Shown here piece by piece: positions 50,557 through 57,085 of a stretch of 58,613 bases of DNA (positions are counted from its first letter, which is position 1; every line of letters begins with the position of its first letter). The translations under genes were made by a program, and so were the position numbers. This DNA is from a virus. The stretch is taken from positions 1 to 58,613 of the IMG/VR virus record IMGVR_UViG_3300030102_005973. One strand, written 5' to 3'. The notes beneath the pieces were generated by a model. That model had not been told where the DNA came from, did no database searches, and worked only from the letters and a program-made list of their open reading frames with translations.

Positions 50557-51510
50557 ATGAATAATCAAGACAAAATTTACAAAAAGGTAAATGACATCGT
50601 CCTAAAGGGACTGAAAAAAGACGGAATGAAATGGTTCATGCCATGGAAATCGGGTGATGAAAATCAACCCATGAATTATAACTACAAAACCTACTATCGT
50701 GGTTTCAATGTGTTTATGCTTAACGCAGTTATGATGGAGCAAGGATACGAGCATAACCAATGGATCACACTAAAGAAATGTAAAGAGATTGGTGGATCGA
50801 TCAAGGATGGTCAGTTTGGCAAAACTACTGATGTGTTCAAATGGAACGTAGGTTATTATGATATCAAGAAAAAATGCTATGTGCCAACCAAGGATTATAA
50901 GAAGATCAATAAATCAGAGGAAATTGTAATTGATGGTAAAATCCAAAAACGTTACAGAACTACATTCTCTATTAGATATTGGCAAGTCTATAACATTGGG
51001 CAATGCAATGGCATTGAGCCAATCGTATTTGATCAGTCTGAGATCACCAAGGTGAATGAGCCAATCAAGGATGCTGATGATCTTGCGAAAAGCTATGTAG
51101 ATCGAGATGGTAAGCTAAGACTTGAACATCTACGTGATGGTGCATTTTACAATGTAGCTAAAGACATGGTCAATATGCCTAAACTTGAAACGTTTGTGGA
51201 CTCTGATTCGTACTACAAAGTGCTTTTCCATGAGCTAGCCCATTCAACTGGACACAATGATCGAATGGATCGTAAAAGTCTTACAGAAGTCTCCTATTGG
51301 GGTGATAACACCTATGCCAAGGAGGAACTGGTCGCTGAGATATCTGCGATGTACATCTCAGGGATGTTGGGACTTGATCCGAAAGACTCTGATCAGAATA
51401 GTGTGGCCTATATCAAAGGATGGTGTAAACACCTAAGCGATAAGCCGAAAGAATGCCTATACGCCATGCAACAAGCTACCAAAGTGGTTGCCTACATCCA
51501 AGGTAAATAA
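50557..51510 (+). CDS. ArdC-like antirestriction protein with zincin domain
   Basis: 317 residues. The N-terminal domain (about 1-150) has KKDGMKWFMPWKSGDENQPM and YYRGFNVFMLNAV, typical of the ArdC N-terminal single-strand DNA-binding domain. The C-terminal domain has FHELAHSTGHNDRMDR, giving HExxH at residues 225-229 and a third ligand area in KEELVAEISAMY. ArdC-type proteins protect incoming DNA from restriction; an early position in the operon fits. It is translated from an A-rich leader directly downstream of the ribozyme cut. Confidence 0.9.
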   Translation: MNNQDKIYKKVNDIVLKGLKKDGMKWFMPWKSGDENQPMNYNYKTYYRGFNVFMLNAVMMEQGYEHNQWITLKKCKEIGGSIKDGQFGKTTDVFKWNVGYYDIKKKCYVPTKDYKKINKSEEIVIDGKIQKRYRTTFSIRYWQVYNIGQCNGIEPIVFDQSEITKVNEPIKDADDLAKSYVDRDGKLRLEHLRDGAFYNVAKDMVNMPKLETFVDSDSYYKVLFHELAHSTGHNDRMDRKSLTEVSYWGDNTYAKEELVAEISAMYISGMLGLDPKDSDQNSVAYIKGWCKHLSDKPKECLYAMQQATKVVAYIQGK

Positions 51511-51567
51511 ATCCGGGATTGGATCATGGAGGGGATCGTTTCCCCTCCCCGGATCGACAATATTGTC
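51511..51567 (+). ncRNA. Structured intercistronic RNA element between the two ribozyme sites
   Basis: Directly after the ArdC stop. Outer stem ATCCGG/CCGGAT (51511-51516, 51549-51554), an 11-nt one-sided bulge, an inner stem GGAGGGGA/TCCCCTCC (51528-51535, 51541-51548) with loop TCGTT, then the palindrome GACAATATTGTC (51556-51567). It has no hammerhead core and no T tract. It is GC-rich against the AT-rich surroundings and lies in the same place relative to the shared leader as both ribozymes. It could be an mRNA stabiliser, an RNase site or an unrecognised ribozyme. Confidence 0.6.
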
Positions 51568-51568
51568 A

Positions 51569-51597
51569 TTAACTAACAACAAAAATTATTAATTATT
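51569..51597 (+). repeat. Shared A-rich translation leader (copy before 51598)
   Basis: The 20-mer TTAACTAACAACAAAAATTA occurs here and again at 52410-52429 before the 52429 gene. A closely related copy (CAACAAAAATTATTAATTAT) is at 50539-50558 before the ArdC-like gene. It replaces a Shine-Dalgarno sequence and is repeated only in this part of the operon, each time downstream of an RNA structure. Confidence 0.75.
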
Positions 51598-52083
51598 ATG
51601 AAAATCAATTTTATTAAGTATGAACATTCCCACGGTGGTAGGGAAAAGTATTTTCCAGTCGGTAAGAAGAAAGATGGAGTTGGCGATTGTGTAATAAGAG
51701 CAGTCGCACTATCATTGGAAATGGATTACATGGAGGCTTTTAAAGATTTAATGGATGTCGCAGTTGAGAAAGGGATTCCTTACGCTAATAGTCAAAGGGT
51801 TTATGAGTCTTACCTAGATAACAAAGGATGGACTAAAAAATCCTTGAAACAAGGTAAGAGTTGGTTACCAATGTGGAAACATAAAAGGTTTTTAGATGTT
51901 AACAAAAACTATATTTTTTATGTTAGAGTTGGATTTAGGACACATCTTACATCAGTTGTAAAGGGTATTAATAAAGACACATGGTTATGTCAAGAAAGCA
52001 TGGCATATGCAATGTATGAAAGTCCATGTTTAAAGGGTCATCCTGAAACGCTTGATTGCGAATGTAAAAACGAGAGATCATGA
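51598..52083 (+). CDS. Predicted papain-like cysteine-protease-fold protein
   Basis: 161 residues. GDCVIRAVALSLEMDYMEAF (residues 29-48) has the DC-x-xRA nucleophile region with Cys31. RTHLTSVVKGINKDTW (115-130) gives His116 and Asp127. This pattern fits a widespread family of small phage proteins predicted to have a papain-like fold. Catalytic function is unproven. It is the first gene after the structured element at 51511-51567 and overlaps the next gene by 4 bp. Confidence 0.6.
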   Translation: MKINFIKYEHSHGGREKYFPVGKKKDGVGDCVIRAVALSLEMDYMEAFKDLMDVAVEKGIPYANSQRVYESYLDNKGWTKKSLKQGKSWLPMWKHKRFLDVNKNYIFYVRVGFRTHLTSVVKGINKDTWLCQESMAYAMYESPCLKGHPETLDCECKNERS

Positions 52084-52328
52084 AACAGAGACTATTGAAA
52101 TTTATTTGGAACACCTTGTCTAAAATGGACAAGGGAAGGATATGGGATTATGAATCTGCACCATATTGTGGTCATCATCATCAGGGATTTGAAAACAAGT
52201 ACATCTCAGAAAGCTATCTCGAAGGTGAAGGTGGAGGATTCTCAAAAGTCTCATTGTTGGGTTACATCATTGAGATGGACAATGTCTTCCAGTCGGGAAC
52301 AATGTATCATTTAGTTAAAAAGAAGTAA
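52080..52328 (+). CDS. Small hypothetical protein
   Basis: 82 residues, KQRLLKFIWNTLSKMDKGRI, then DYESAPYCGHHHQGFENKYI. A Cys-Gly-His-His-His cluster near residue 30 could bind metal. No family recognised. It ends 9 bp before a hairpin that abuts the second ribozyme. Confidence 0.6.
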   Translation: MKQRLLKFIWNTLSKMDKGRIWDYESAPYCGHHHQGFENKYISESYLEGEGGGFSKVSLLGYIIEMDNVFQSGTMYHLVKKK

Positions 52329-52337
52329 CCGATGTCA

Positions 52338-52355
52338 GGGAGGAGTAATCCTCCC
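52338..52355 (+). other. Hairpin abutting the type III ribozyme
   Basis: GGGAGGA (52338-52344) pairs with TCCTCCC (52349-52355) around a GTAA tetraloop, with no gap to the ribozyme stem III strand. After cleavage at 52361 this hairpin would be near the 3' end of the upstream mRNA and could shield it from 3' exonucleases. Confidence 0.7.
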
Positions 52356-52406
52356 TCTGTCGATAGGTGTGTGCCTATCCTGATGAGATCAAAAGGTCGA
52401 AACAGA
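52356..52406 (+). ncRNA. Type III hammerhead self-cleaving ribozyme
   Basis: Order of parts: stem III strand TCTGT (52356-52360), C17 at 52361 (cut site), stem I GATAGG/CCTATC with loop TGTGTG (52362-52379). Then core CTGATGA (52380-52386), stem II GATC/GGTC with loop AAAA (52387-52398), core GAA (52399-52401) and stem III strand ACAGA (52402-52406), pairing with 52356-52360. The G10.1-C11.1 and A15.1-U16.1 pairs are present. Stem III is open to the transcript, so this is a type III permutation, different from the type I copy 1.9 kb upstream. It lies 3 bp before the shared leader and 22 bp before the ATG at 52429. Confidence 0.9.
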
Positions 52407-52428
52407 TTATTAACTAACAACAAAAATT

Positions 52429-52710
52429 ATGTTACATTCAAAATTCAGTTTATCATTTGATACAGATAATCAGATGGTATCGATTTACATTGGCTATGAA
52501 GATAAGTATGGAAAATCTTTCATTGCACCAACCTTTCATTTCAATGACTATGGTAAATTAATTATTCCTCCCAACACCGAGAGAGGATACAACAGGTCAA
52601 CCTTTAGCTATTTAGCAAGACACGTAAAAACTAAGGTAGCTGATTTCAAAAAACATATTGAAGATGAATATCTTCAAGAACTGATTATTAAGTTAGAACA
52701 ACAGATATGA
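52429..52710 (+). CDS. Small hypothetical protein
   Basis: 93 residues, LHSKFSLSFDTDNQMVSIYI then a charged helix at the end (VKTKVADFKKHIEDEYLQEL). Mixed beta and helix; no family recognised. It is the first gene after the type III ribozyme and overlaps the next by 4 bp (ATGA). Confidence 0.65.
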   Translation: MLHSKFSLSFDTDNQMVSIYIGYEDKYGKSFIAPTFHFNDYGKLIIPPNTERGYNRSTFSYLARHVKTKVADFKKHIEDEYLQELIIKLEQQI

Positions 52711-52949
52711 AAACAATCGTAGACACAAAAGTGATTGAAAAAGCTATCTCCTATAAAGGGGATAGCTATATGGTATGGGAGTATACCAATGACAAGAGGA
52801 ACAAAGAGATAGCGATCATGGATTCGACAGGATATGATGTAAGTCTAATGACCAAAGTCATCGAGGATGGCGATGTGGAAACGGAGGTACATTTACATTG
52901 TCCTGATCCTGAAGAATACATACATGAACAATTTATAAACTTTAAATAA
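52707..52949 (+). CDS. Small acidic hypothetical protein
   Basis: 80 residues, net acidic, beta-rich (SYMVWEYTNDKRNKEIAIMD, VIEDGDVETEVHLHCPDPEE). No family recognised. Its stop is 1 bp before the next tiny gene. Confidence 0.6.
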   Translation: MKTIVDTKVIEKAISYKGDSYMVWEYTNDKRNKEIAIMDSTGYDVSLMTKVIEDGDVETEVHLHCPDPEEYIHEQFINFK

Positions 52950-52950
52950 A

Positions 52951-53118
52951 ATGAAAGAAATAGAATTAGCGTTAAAATGGTTTGAAATGAATGACATTTC
53001 AGCATACATTACAGATAAAAATTTATATGTGGAAGTAAACCATGACACAACTATTCATATATCAAATGCTGAAATAAGTTATCGAGCAGGCTTGTATAAA
53101 ATACACTATGAAAATTAA
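52951..53118 (+). CDS. Tiny hypothetical protein
   Basis: 55 residues: KEIELALKWFEMNDISAYIT then DKNLYVEVNHDTTIHISNAE and SYRAGLYKIHYEN. It fits tightly, 1 bp after the previous stop, and overlaps the next start by 11 bp. It has a mixed helix-then-strand pattern and no known family. Confidence 0.6.
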   Translation: MKEIELALKWFEMNDISAYITDKNLYVEVNHDTTIHISNAEISYRAGLYKIHYEN

Positions 53119-53296
53119 TTTAAAAATGAAAAACAATAACAACACTCCTGATGAGAATATCAGGGAAGAAAACGAAGAAAACAACTCAAAAATTGTATGG
53201 TATGATTTGTTTGTAGACTTTGTCTATGCAAAGAATCCAAGGATTTACAACGATGCGTGTGAGTACGCTGATGAGCAGATTAATATGTTTAAATAA
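53108..53296 (+). CDS. Tiny acidic hypothetical protein
   Basis: 62 residues, Asn/Glu-rich N-terminus (NNNNTPDENIREENEENN) and an aromatic C-terminal half (WYDLFVDFVYAKNPRIYNDA). A second in-frame ATG at 53126 lies closer to the typical A-rich context and may be the real start. Function unknown. Confidence 0.5.
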   Translation: MKINLKMKNNNNTPDENIREENEENNSKIVWYDLFVDFVYAKNPRIYNDACEYADEQINMFK

Positions 53297-53303
53297 TAAT
53301 TTT

Positions 53304-53522
53304 ATGACTTTAATAGAATTACAAGAACTTGGGGAGTCGGGGGATCAAATCCTTCAACTCCTAAATGAAATCAAAACACTATCTTTGAAAGAGATCAAAG
53401 GTGAGGATTGGGATTTAGATTATATCGAAGATCAAGATGATAAGGAAGATTACCTCTCTGATACCTTTGATATGATAATCCAACTATTACCTAAACTAAA
53501 AGCAAAAGAGTATGTGTATTGA
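53304..53522 (+). CDS. Small acidic helical protein
   Basis: 72 residues from the ATG at 53304; the longer frame upstream overlaps another gene. TLIELQELGESGDQILQLLN and a very acidic middle (DWDLDYIEDQDDKEDYLSDT). Such acidic small proteins are often DNA mimics or inhibitors in phages, but there is no direct evidence here. Confidence 0.6.
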   Translation: MTLIELQELGESGDQILQLLNEIKTLSLKEIKGEDWDLDYIEDQDDKEDYLSDTFDMIIQLLPKLKAKEYVY

Positions 53523-53586
53523 TAAAGATTGGTATACCATAGACAAGGATGGCAATCCTATCTATATTCATCCAAGAGCCATATGA
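53512..53586 (+). CDS. Possible 24-residue peptide bridging two genes
   Basis: CIDKDWYTIDKDGNPIYIHP followed by RAI. It overlaps the upstream stop by 11 bp and the downstream start by 4 bp (ATGA), like many genes in this operon. It could be translated separately, or be the remnant 5' part of the next gene displaced by a frameshift, because it looks like a real N-terminal strand pair. Confidence 0.35.
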   Translation: MCIDKDWYTIDKDGNPIYIHPRAI

Positions 53587-53846
53587 GACTTGTAGAAAGT
53601 TTTGGAGTCCGAAATGGCTATTGTAATGAACGCCATGTAGCTTTTATTATCTTTACTCTTTATAAACGAAGGGGAGGAGTTTATCTTGACATCTTTGTTG
53701 AGTCAACGATTGATGAAAAAGGCATTTGTAATATCACGCTCAGAGAGGATGGTACAAACAACTACCTGAACATTGAACACATCAACAAATATGATCTTTA
53801 TGAACTTATAATAAAAGAACTAAATAAAGAGACATGGTACAATTAA
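53583..53846 (+). CDS. Small hypothetical protein
   Basis: 87 residues from the ATG at 53583, RLVESFGVRNGYCNERHVAF then IIFTLYKRRGGVYLDIFVES. A beta-rich body with a helical end (HINKYDLYELIIKELNKE). No family recognised. Upstream frame extension to 53529 is not preferred, because 53583 gives an ATGA coupling. It overlaps the next gene by 13 bp. Confidence 0.55.
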   Translation: MRLVESFGVRNGYCNERHVAFIIFTLYKRRGGVYLDIFVESTIDEKGICNITLREDGTNNYLNIEHINKYDLYELIIKELNKETWYN

Positions 53847-54085
53847 TTCAACAATTCAAAGAGTACAGAAGTGAAAGAAAAGCTGAAAGAGATAAGAAAA
53901 ATAAACTTTGGAAACAACTTATCTCTTATGACAACAAATGCCGTAGATTAAGGTTACAACTTGCCAAAGCCAATGTAAAGGCAGACACCAGAGATGACTA
54001 CCAGATCAACGAGCATAAGGTTAAGCAGTTAATATTCTTTAGCTTACAACAACTTAAAATTAGAAACAAATTAAATTATGATTAA
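53834..54085 (+). CDS. Small basic coiled-coil protein
   Basis: 83 residues, almost fully helical, strongly charged (FKEYRSERKAERDKKNKLWK, LRLQLAKANVKADTRDDYQI). No known family. It overlaps both neighbours. Confidence 0.6.
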   Translation: MVQLIQQFKEYRSERKAERDKKNKLWKQLISYDNKCRRLRLQLAKANVKADTRDDYQINEHKVKQLIFFSLQQLKIRNKLNYD

Positions 54086-54221
54086 AATAGTAGACCCATG
54101 TGTGTCCAATCCTAATGACATTGGATACCTAAAGCAGAGCAACGCAACTTTAAGATTAAAACTTTTCGATACAAGAAAAAAACTTAATTTAGCCAAAGAA
54201 AGGCTCCGCAAAAGAAATTAA
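54078..54221 (+). CDS. Tiny basic helical protein
   Basis: 47 residues: IKIVDPCVSNPNDIGYLKQS then NATLRLKLFDTRKKLNLAKE and a basic end. It overlaps the previous gene by 8 bp and is the last gene before a terminator. It has a leucine-spaced helix like its upstream neighbour, so the two may be paralogous fragments. Confidence 0.55.
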   Translation: MIKIVDPCVSNPNDIGYLKQSNATLRLKLFDTRKKLNLAKERLRKRN

Positions 54222-54254
54222 AAAAACTATTTTTAGTTTTTGTTGTTTGTTGAG

Positions 54255-54283
54255 GGAGGGGCAGAAATGTTCCTCCTTTTTTT
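54255..54283 (+). terminator. Rho-independent terminator closing the ribozyme-containing operon
   Basis: An 8-bp stem GGAGGGGC (54255-54262) with GTTCCTCC (54269-54276), including two G-U pairs. The loop is AGAAAT and is followed by seven T, about 35 bp after the last stop of the small-gene run. Confidence 0.8.
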
Positions 54284-54306
54284 ATTTTTATTTACCCAAA
54301 AAAAAA

Positions 54307-54337
54307 TTGCATTCATCAAATATTTATAATACTTTTA
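54307..54337 (+). promoter_or_regulatory. Possible promoter of the recombination/replication genes
   Basis: TTG (54307-54309) followed by 20 bp and TACTTTTA (54330-54337), a one-mismatch version of TAnnTTTG. It lies between the terminator at 54283 and the gene at 54367, where a new promoter is expected. The leader AATTAAAATCTAATTT before ATG resembles the shared leader. Confidence 0.45.
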
Positions 54338-54366
54338 TATAAATTTAATTAAAATCTAATTTTTTT

Positions 54367-54540
54367 ATGACATTAACCAACGACCCAAACTTTGACAAAT
54401 TCGTCGACGACGAATATCAATCCAAACAATTCATTCAAAAGGCAGAACGTGATCGAAGGCAAAAGCCTATTCTTACTATTGGTAAAGCCATTAGTGAGGA
54501 TAAGAACGTTCATCCTTTATTTAAAAATCTTTTCAAATGA
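54367..54540 (+). CDS. Tiny hypothetical protein
   Basis: 57 residues: TLTNDPNFDKFVDDEYQSKQ then FIQKAERDRRQKPILTIGKA. Mixed charged. It overlaps the next start by 4 bp (ATGA) and is first in the second plus-strand transcript. No family recognised. Confidence 0.6.
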   Translation: MTLTNDPNFDKFVDDEYQSKQFIQKAERDRRQKPILTIGKAISEDKNVHPLFKNLFK

Positions 54541-54836
54541 AACAATATATTATAGATCAGTTTGTTGAAAACATAATTCAGCATACTGGTTTTACTCGTG
54601 AGCAACTATTTGCCAATAGTCGTAAAAGTGATGTTTCTGATGCAAGAAAATTTCTTTTTCGTTTGTGCAAGGATAGAGGCATATCAAATAAAGCTATTGA
54701 AAACTACATGGCTGAGAATGGGTATGTGTGTTATTCTAATACAATACCACAAGCCATAGCCAAATTAGATGAGCAGATAGCCAACGATCCTGACTACGAG
54801 GTTATTCTTCAAAAATTATCTAACGTTGAAGCCTAA
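54537..54836 (+). CDS. DnaA-domain-IV-like DNA-binding protein
   Basis: 99 residues. The run SDARKFLFRLCKDRGISNKA (about residues 33-52) followed by IENYMAENGYVCYSNTIPQA and a C-terminal helix IAKLDEQIANDPDYEVILQK matches the layout of DnaA domain IV: basic loop, helix-turn-helix, then a signature helix leading to a paired helix. It has no ATPase domain. Such stand-alone proteins occur in Bacteroidetes mobile elements and may bind an origin or repress host initiation. Inference. Confidence 0.55.
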   Translation: MKQYIIDQFVENIIQHTGFTREQLFANSRKSDVSDARKFLFRLCKDRGISNKAIENYMAENGYVCYSNTIPQAIAKLDEQIANDPDYEVILQKLSNVEA

Positions 54837-55215
54837 TTTGGAGAATATATTTAACCAAGCAAAGGCTGATCCATCATCTACTAATCTTGATGGCAAAGGT
54901 TATCAATCAAGAATGATGCATGGGGTACAGATAATAAGAGATGATCAATCAGAAGAGATTAAAATATTCAACCCAAGGGGTAAAGATTATTACGAAGAAC
55001 TTACTACCTCTGAGTACGCTTACTTTAATGAAGGATGGCGAAAAGGGGTGTTTAATTTAGTCTTGGAGGTTTATCGTAAACGTTTAGATGTGATTGAAAA
55101 AAAGATTCCTCAGTTACTTAATAACCAAAAAAGTCTACTGGCACTCAAAGAAAGGCGAACGGGATTATTAAAAAAGTATTATAAAATAACTCAAAAACTC
55201 AACCAACTATTATGA
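54826..55215 (+). CDS. Hypothetical helical protein in the recombination operon
   Basis: 129 residues if started at the TTG at 54826; the alternative TTG at 54838 lies right after the previous stop, and no ATG is available near the N-terminus. Helical C-terminus (LVLEVYRKRLDVIEKKIPQL then KKYYKITQKLNQLL). No family recognised. It overlaps the ERF gene start by 4 bp, suggesting translational coupling. Confidence 0.55.
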   Translation: MKPNLENIFNQAKADPSSTNLDGKGYQSRMMHGVQIIRDDQSEEIKIFNPRGKDYYEELTTSEYAYFNEGWRKGVFNLVLEVYRKRLDVIEKKIPQLLNNQKSLLALKERRTGLLKKYYKITQKLNQLL

Positions 55216-55817
55216 AAAATTATTACAAAGCATTGGCAGGATTCCAACAAGAATGCCCTGTCTTATTAAAGGATACCGATGGGTATAACTACAAGTACAT
55301 TGATCTTCCTAAGATCATCCACACAATTAATCCACTAATGAAAAAGTACGGATTAGGATTTACACAAAAATTAGGGACTAACAAACAAACGCAACAACCA
55401 TGTCTAACCACAACTATCTTTCATGTTGATAGTGGGGAGTTTGATACAGATACTGTTGACATTCCTTTGGTAGAGATAAAGAGCCAAAATTTATATCAAT
55501 CTCTTGGTTCTGGTACTACATATTTTAGAAGGTATGCACTATCTTGTCAACTCGGTATTGTAAGTGACAAAGACCTTGATGCATATGGCGAACAAGTAAA
55601 ACCTGTGGCTAAAAAACAATTAGACTTGGGTGTTCCAAAAAAGAAAGGTAGTGTTCCTACTGGCGATGTGTTTGAAGATTTAATTACCATAAAAAAAGGC
55701 ATTGACAATGGTAAGGATTTAGAAAAAGATATTGTTCCATGGCTTAGAAAGACATATGATGATGTAACAATTGAAGAAATTAAAACTAAAATAGATGGCA
55801 AAGAAAAAGTTAAGTAA
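55212..55817 (+). CDS. ERF-family single-strand annealing protein
   Basis: 201 residues. YKYIDLPKIIHTINPLMKKY (about 27-46) and GSGTTYFRRYALSCQLGIVS (about 98-117) followed by DKDLDAYG are the signature blocks of ERF recombinases. The C-terminal third is a linker and a small helical tail. It works with the exonuclease encoded next, which overlaps it by 23 bp, as in phage recombination pairs. Confidence 0.9.
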   Translation: MKNYYKALAGFQQECPVLLKDTDGYNYKYIDLPKIIHTINPLMKKYGLGFTQKLGTNKQTQQPCLTTTIFHVDSGEFDTDTVDIPLVEIKSQNLYQSLGSGTTYFRRYALSCQLGIVSDKDLDAYGEQVKPVAKKQLDLGVPKKKGSVPTGDVFEDLITIKKGIDNGKDLEKDIVPWLRKTYDDVTIEEIKTKIDGKEKVK

Positions 55818-56610
55818 CAAAGAAATTATTAAAAGGCTTCGTAACGATGATGATTATTACGGAGAGTTTGGAAAGCAATGGCTTTCTAATTCTAACATCA
55901 AAGACTTGCAACCAAAAACATTCAAGCAGTTTGGTCAGGTGATGGAAGACAATGAAAACTTTATCAAAGGAAGGTACTTTCATCAACTAATTTTAGAGCC
56001 TGAGAAAGCAAAAAACTTTCCCATTTTTACTGAAACCAAAACAAGGGGAGTTAAGTATGAAGAGTATCTCAAGGCAAACAAAATTTCATCTGCAATATTA
56101 GAGCACGAGGCCATACTTATGGAGGAACTGCGTGATGAACTCCTGAATGTCAAAGGCTATGGGGGTGCCAAGCAACAGATAGCTGATCTCATTTTAGACA
56201 AGGATGCCGAGTATGAGGTGCCTATTGTTGGTGAAATATTTGGCCATCCTTTCAAAGCAAAGGCTGACATAATAAGTAAGGGTGTGGTTATTGATTTAAA
56301 AACAACAACGGCCAAGCACGATGAGGAGTTTAGGTGGCTTGGAAAAAACAAATACTTCTATGACACTCAGGCTTACATCTATCAAACGTTGTTTGATAAG
56401 CCGATGACTTTTATCGCAATAGATAAAAATCAAAAGGTATATGGGGACACTGGCGAAACCTATCATGAAATTTATGTCTGCCCGGTAAGTGAGGATACGG
56501 CACTTGAAGGGAAAAAAAAGGTGGAGTCGGCCATTCAACTCTATGAATACTATCATGGAAAGAATAAAAAAGAAGACATAAGAAACGTAATATATAATCT
56601 TAAATTTTAA
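55795..56610 (+). CDS. PD-(D/E)XK exonuclease (RecB/YqaJ-like)
   Basis: 271 residues. GHPFKAKADIISKGVVIDLK followed by TTTAK (about 142-166) gives the D...(D/E)xK catalytic strand pair. KYFYDTQAYIYQTLF (about 182-196) is the conserved QxxxY-type helix of RecB-like and DUF3799-type nucleases. It probably resects double-strand ends for the ERF annealing protein encoded upstream. The length is normal for the family. Confidence 0.88.
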   Translation: MAKKKLSNKEIIKRLRNDDDYYGEFGKQWLSNSNIKDLQPKTFKQFGQVMEDNENFIKGRYFHQLILEPEKAKNFPIFTETKTRGVKYEEYLKANKISSAILEHEAILMEELRDELLNVKGYGGAKQQIADLILDKDAEYEVPIVGEIFGHPFKAKADIISKGVVIDLKTTTAKHDEEFRWLGKNKYFYDTQAYIYQTLFDKPMTFIAIDKNQKVYGDTGETYHEIYVCPVSEDTALEGKKKVESAIQLYEYYHGKNKKEDIRNVIYNLKF

Positions 56611-56613
56611 ACT

Positions 56614-56877
56614 ATGAGTGAATTTGTGCATCAACCTGGCAGAGCAAGTATCTTTGCAAACAAAGACAAACAAGGCAAACAGCCTGACTACACCGGCAAA
56701 GGAAAAGATATTGAAGGAAGAGATATTGAGATCGCCGCTTGGGTAGCAACAAGTGAAAAGGGAAACAAGTATCTTTCTATGAAAATGCAATATCCTAAAA
56801 CAGAAGAAGACATGGCTCCAAAGAAAGCACCTGAGCCAATAAAAGAAGAGCAAGAAGACCCGGATTTGCCTTTTTAG
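56614..56877 (+). CDS. SSB-like small protein with acidic DPDLPF tail
   Basis: 87 residues: FVHQPGRASIFANKDKQGKQ then IEGRDIEIAAWVATSEKGNK and a C-terminus ending EQEDPDLPF. The short beta-rich body resembles a DUF736-type or truncated OB fold. The tail D-P-D-L-P-F is like the SSB tip that recruits replication proteins. It is last in the operon, 3 bp after the exonuclease, with a terminator right behind. The OB fold is inferred from context. Confidence 0.65.
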   Translation: MSEFVHQPGRASIFANKDKQGKQPDYTGKGKDIEGRDIEIAAWVATSEKGNKYLSMKMQYPKTEEDMAPKKAPEPIKEEQEDPDLPF

Positions 56878-56894
56878 GCAACCCCAATCAAATT

Positions 56895-56923
56895 AGGGGG
56901 AGTACAACTCCCCCTTTTTTTTT
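56895..56923 (+). terminator. Strong rho-independent terminator after the SSB-like gene
   Basis: A 9-bp stem AGGGGGAGT (56895-56903) with ACTCCCCCT (56907-56915), loop ACA, then nine T in a row (56915-56923). An upstream CCCC run (56882-56885) could pair with the GGGGG and form a competing structure. Confidence 0.9.
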
Positions 56924-57085
56924 GTGTCGAATGTTGATTTTATTTTAGCTTACTGAAATATATATTTTTATATTTATAATCTGTTTTTTTAAATTTAAAA
57001 TCATATTTAATTTCAACATTTTTAACACAACCCCCGCCAACTAAAAGATTTAAAGATAATAACCAACACAAAACCAACATTATTC
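56924..57085. other. AT-rich leader region of the primase-helicase gene
   Basis: 162 bp without a gene, very AT-rich, with TTAGCTTACTG, TATATATTTTTATATTTATA and the words TTTGTGTCGAATGTTGA and TTTCAACATTTTTAACACAA. These resemble the TTC(A/G)ACAC repeats at 49.06-49.24 kb. It must contain the promoter of the primase gene but shows no clean TAnnTTTG. A binding site for the same regulator or replication initiator is possible. Confidence 0.4.

Noticed and set aside
51066-51090. CTGATGA ... GCGAAAA inside the ArdC-like gene
   Set aside because: Only six bases separate the core halves, too few for a stem and loop, and no matching stems I or III are found.
53148-53180. CTGATGA followed by GAAA-like sequence, a possible third hammerhead
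   Set aside because: There is no complementary stem II between the two core parts, the base before GAAA is not a pairing C, and the segment lies inside a coding frame.
53266-53290. CTGATGAG near the end of the 53108 gene, and again near 57675
   Set aside because: No GAAA core follows within range at either place.
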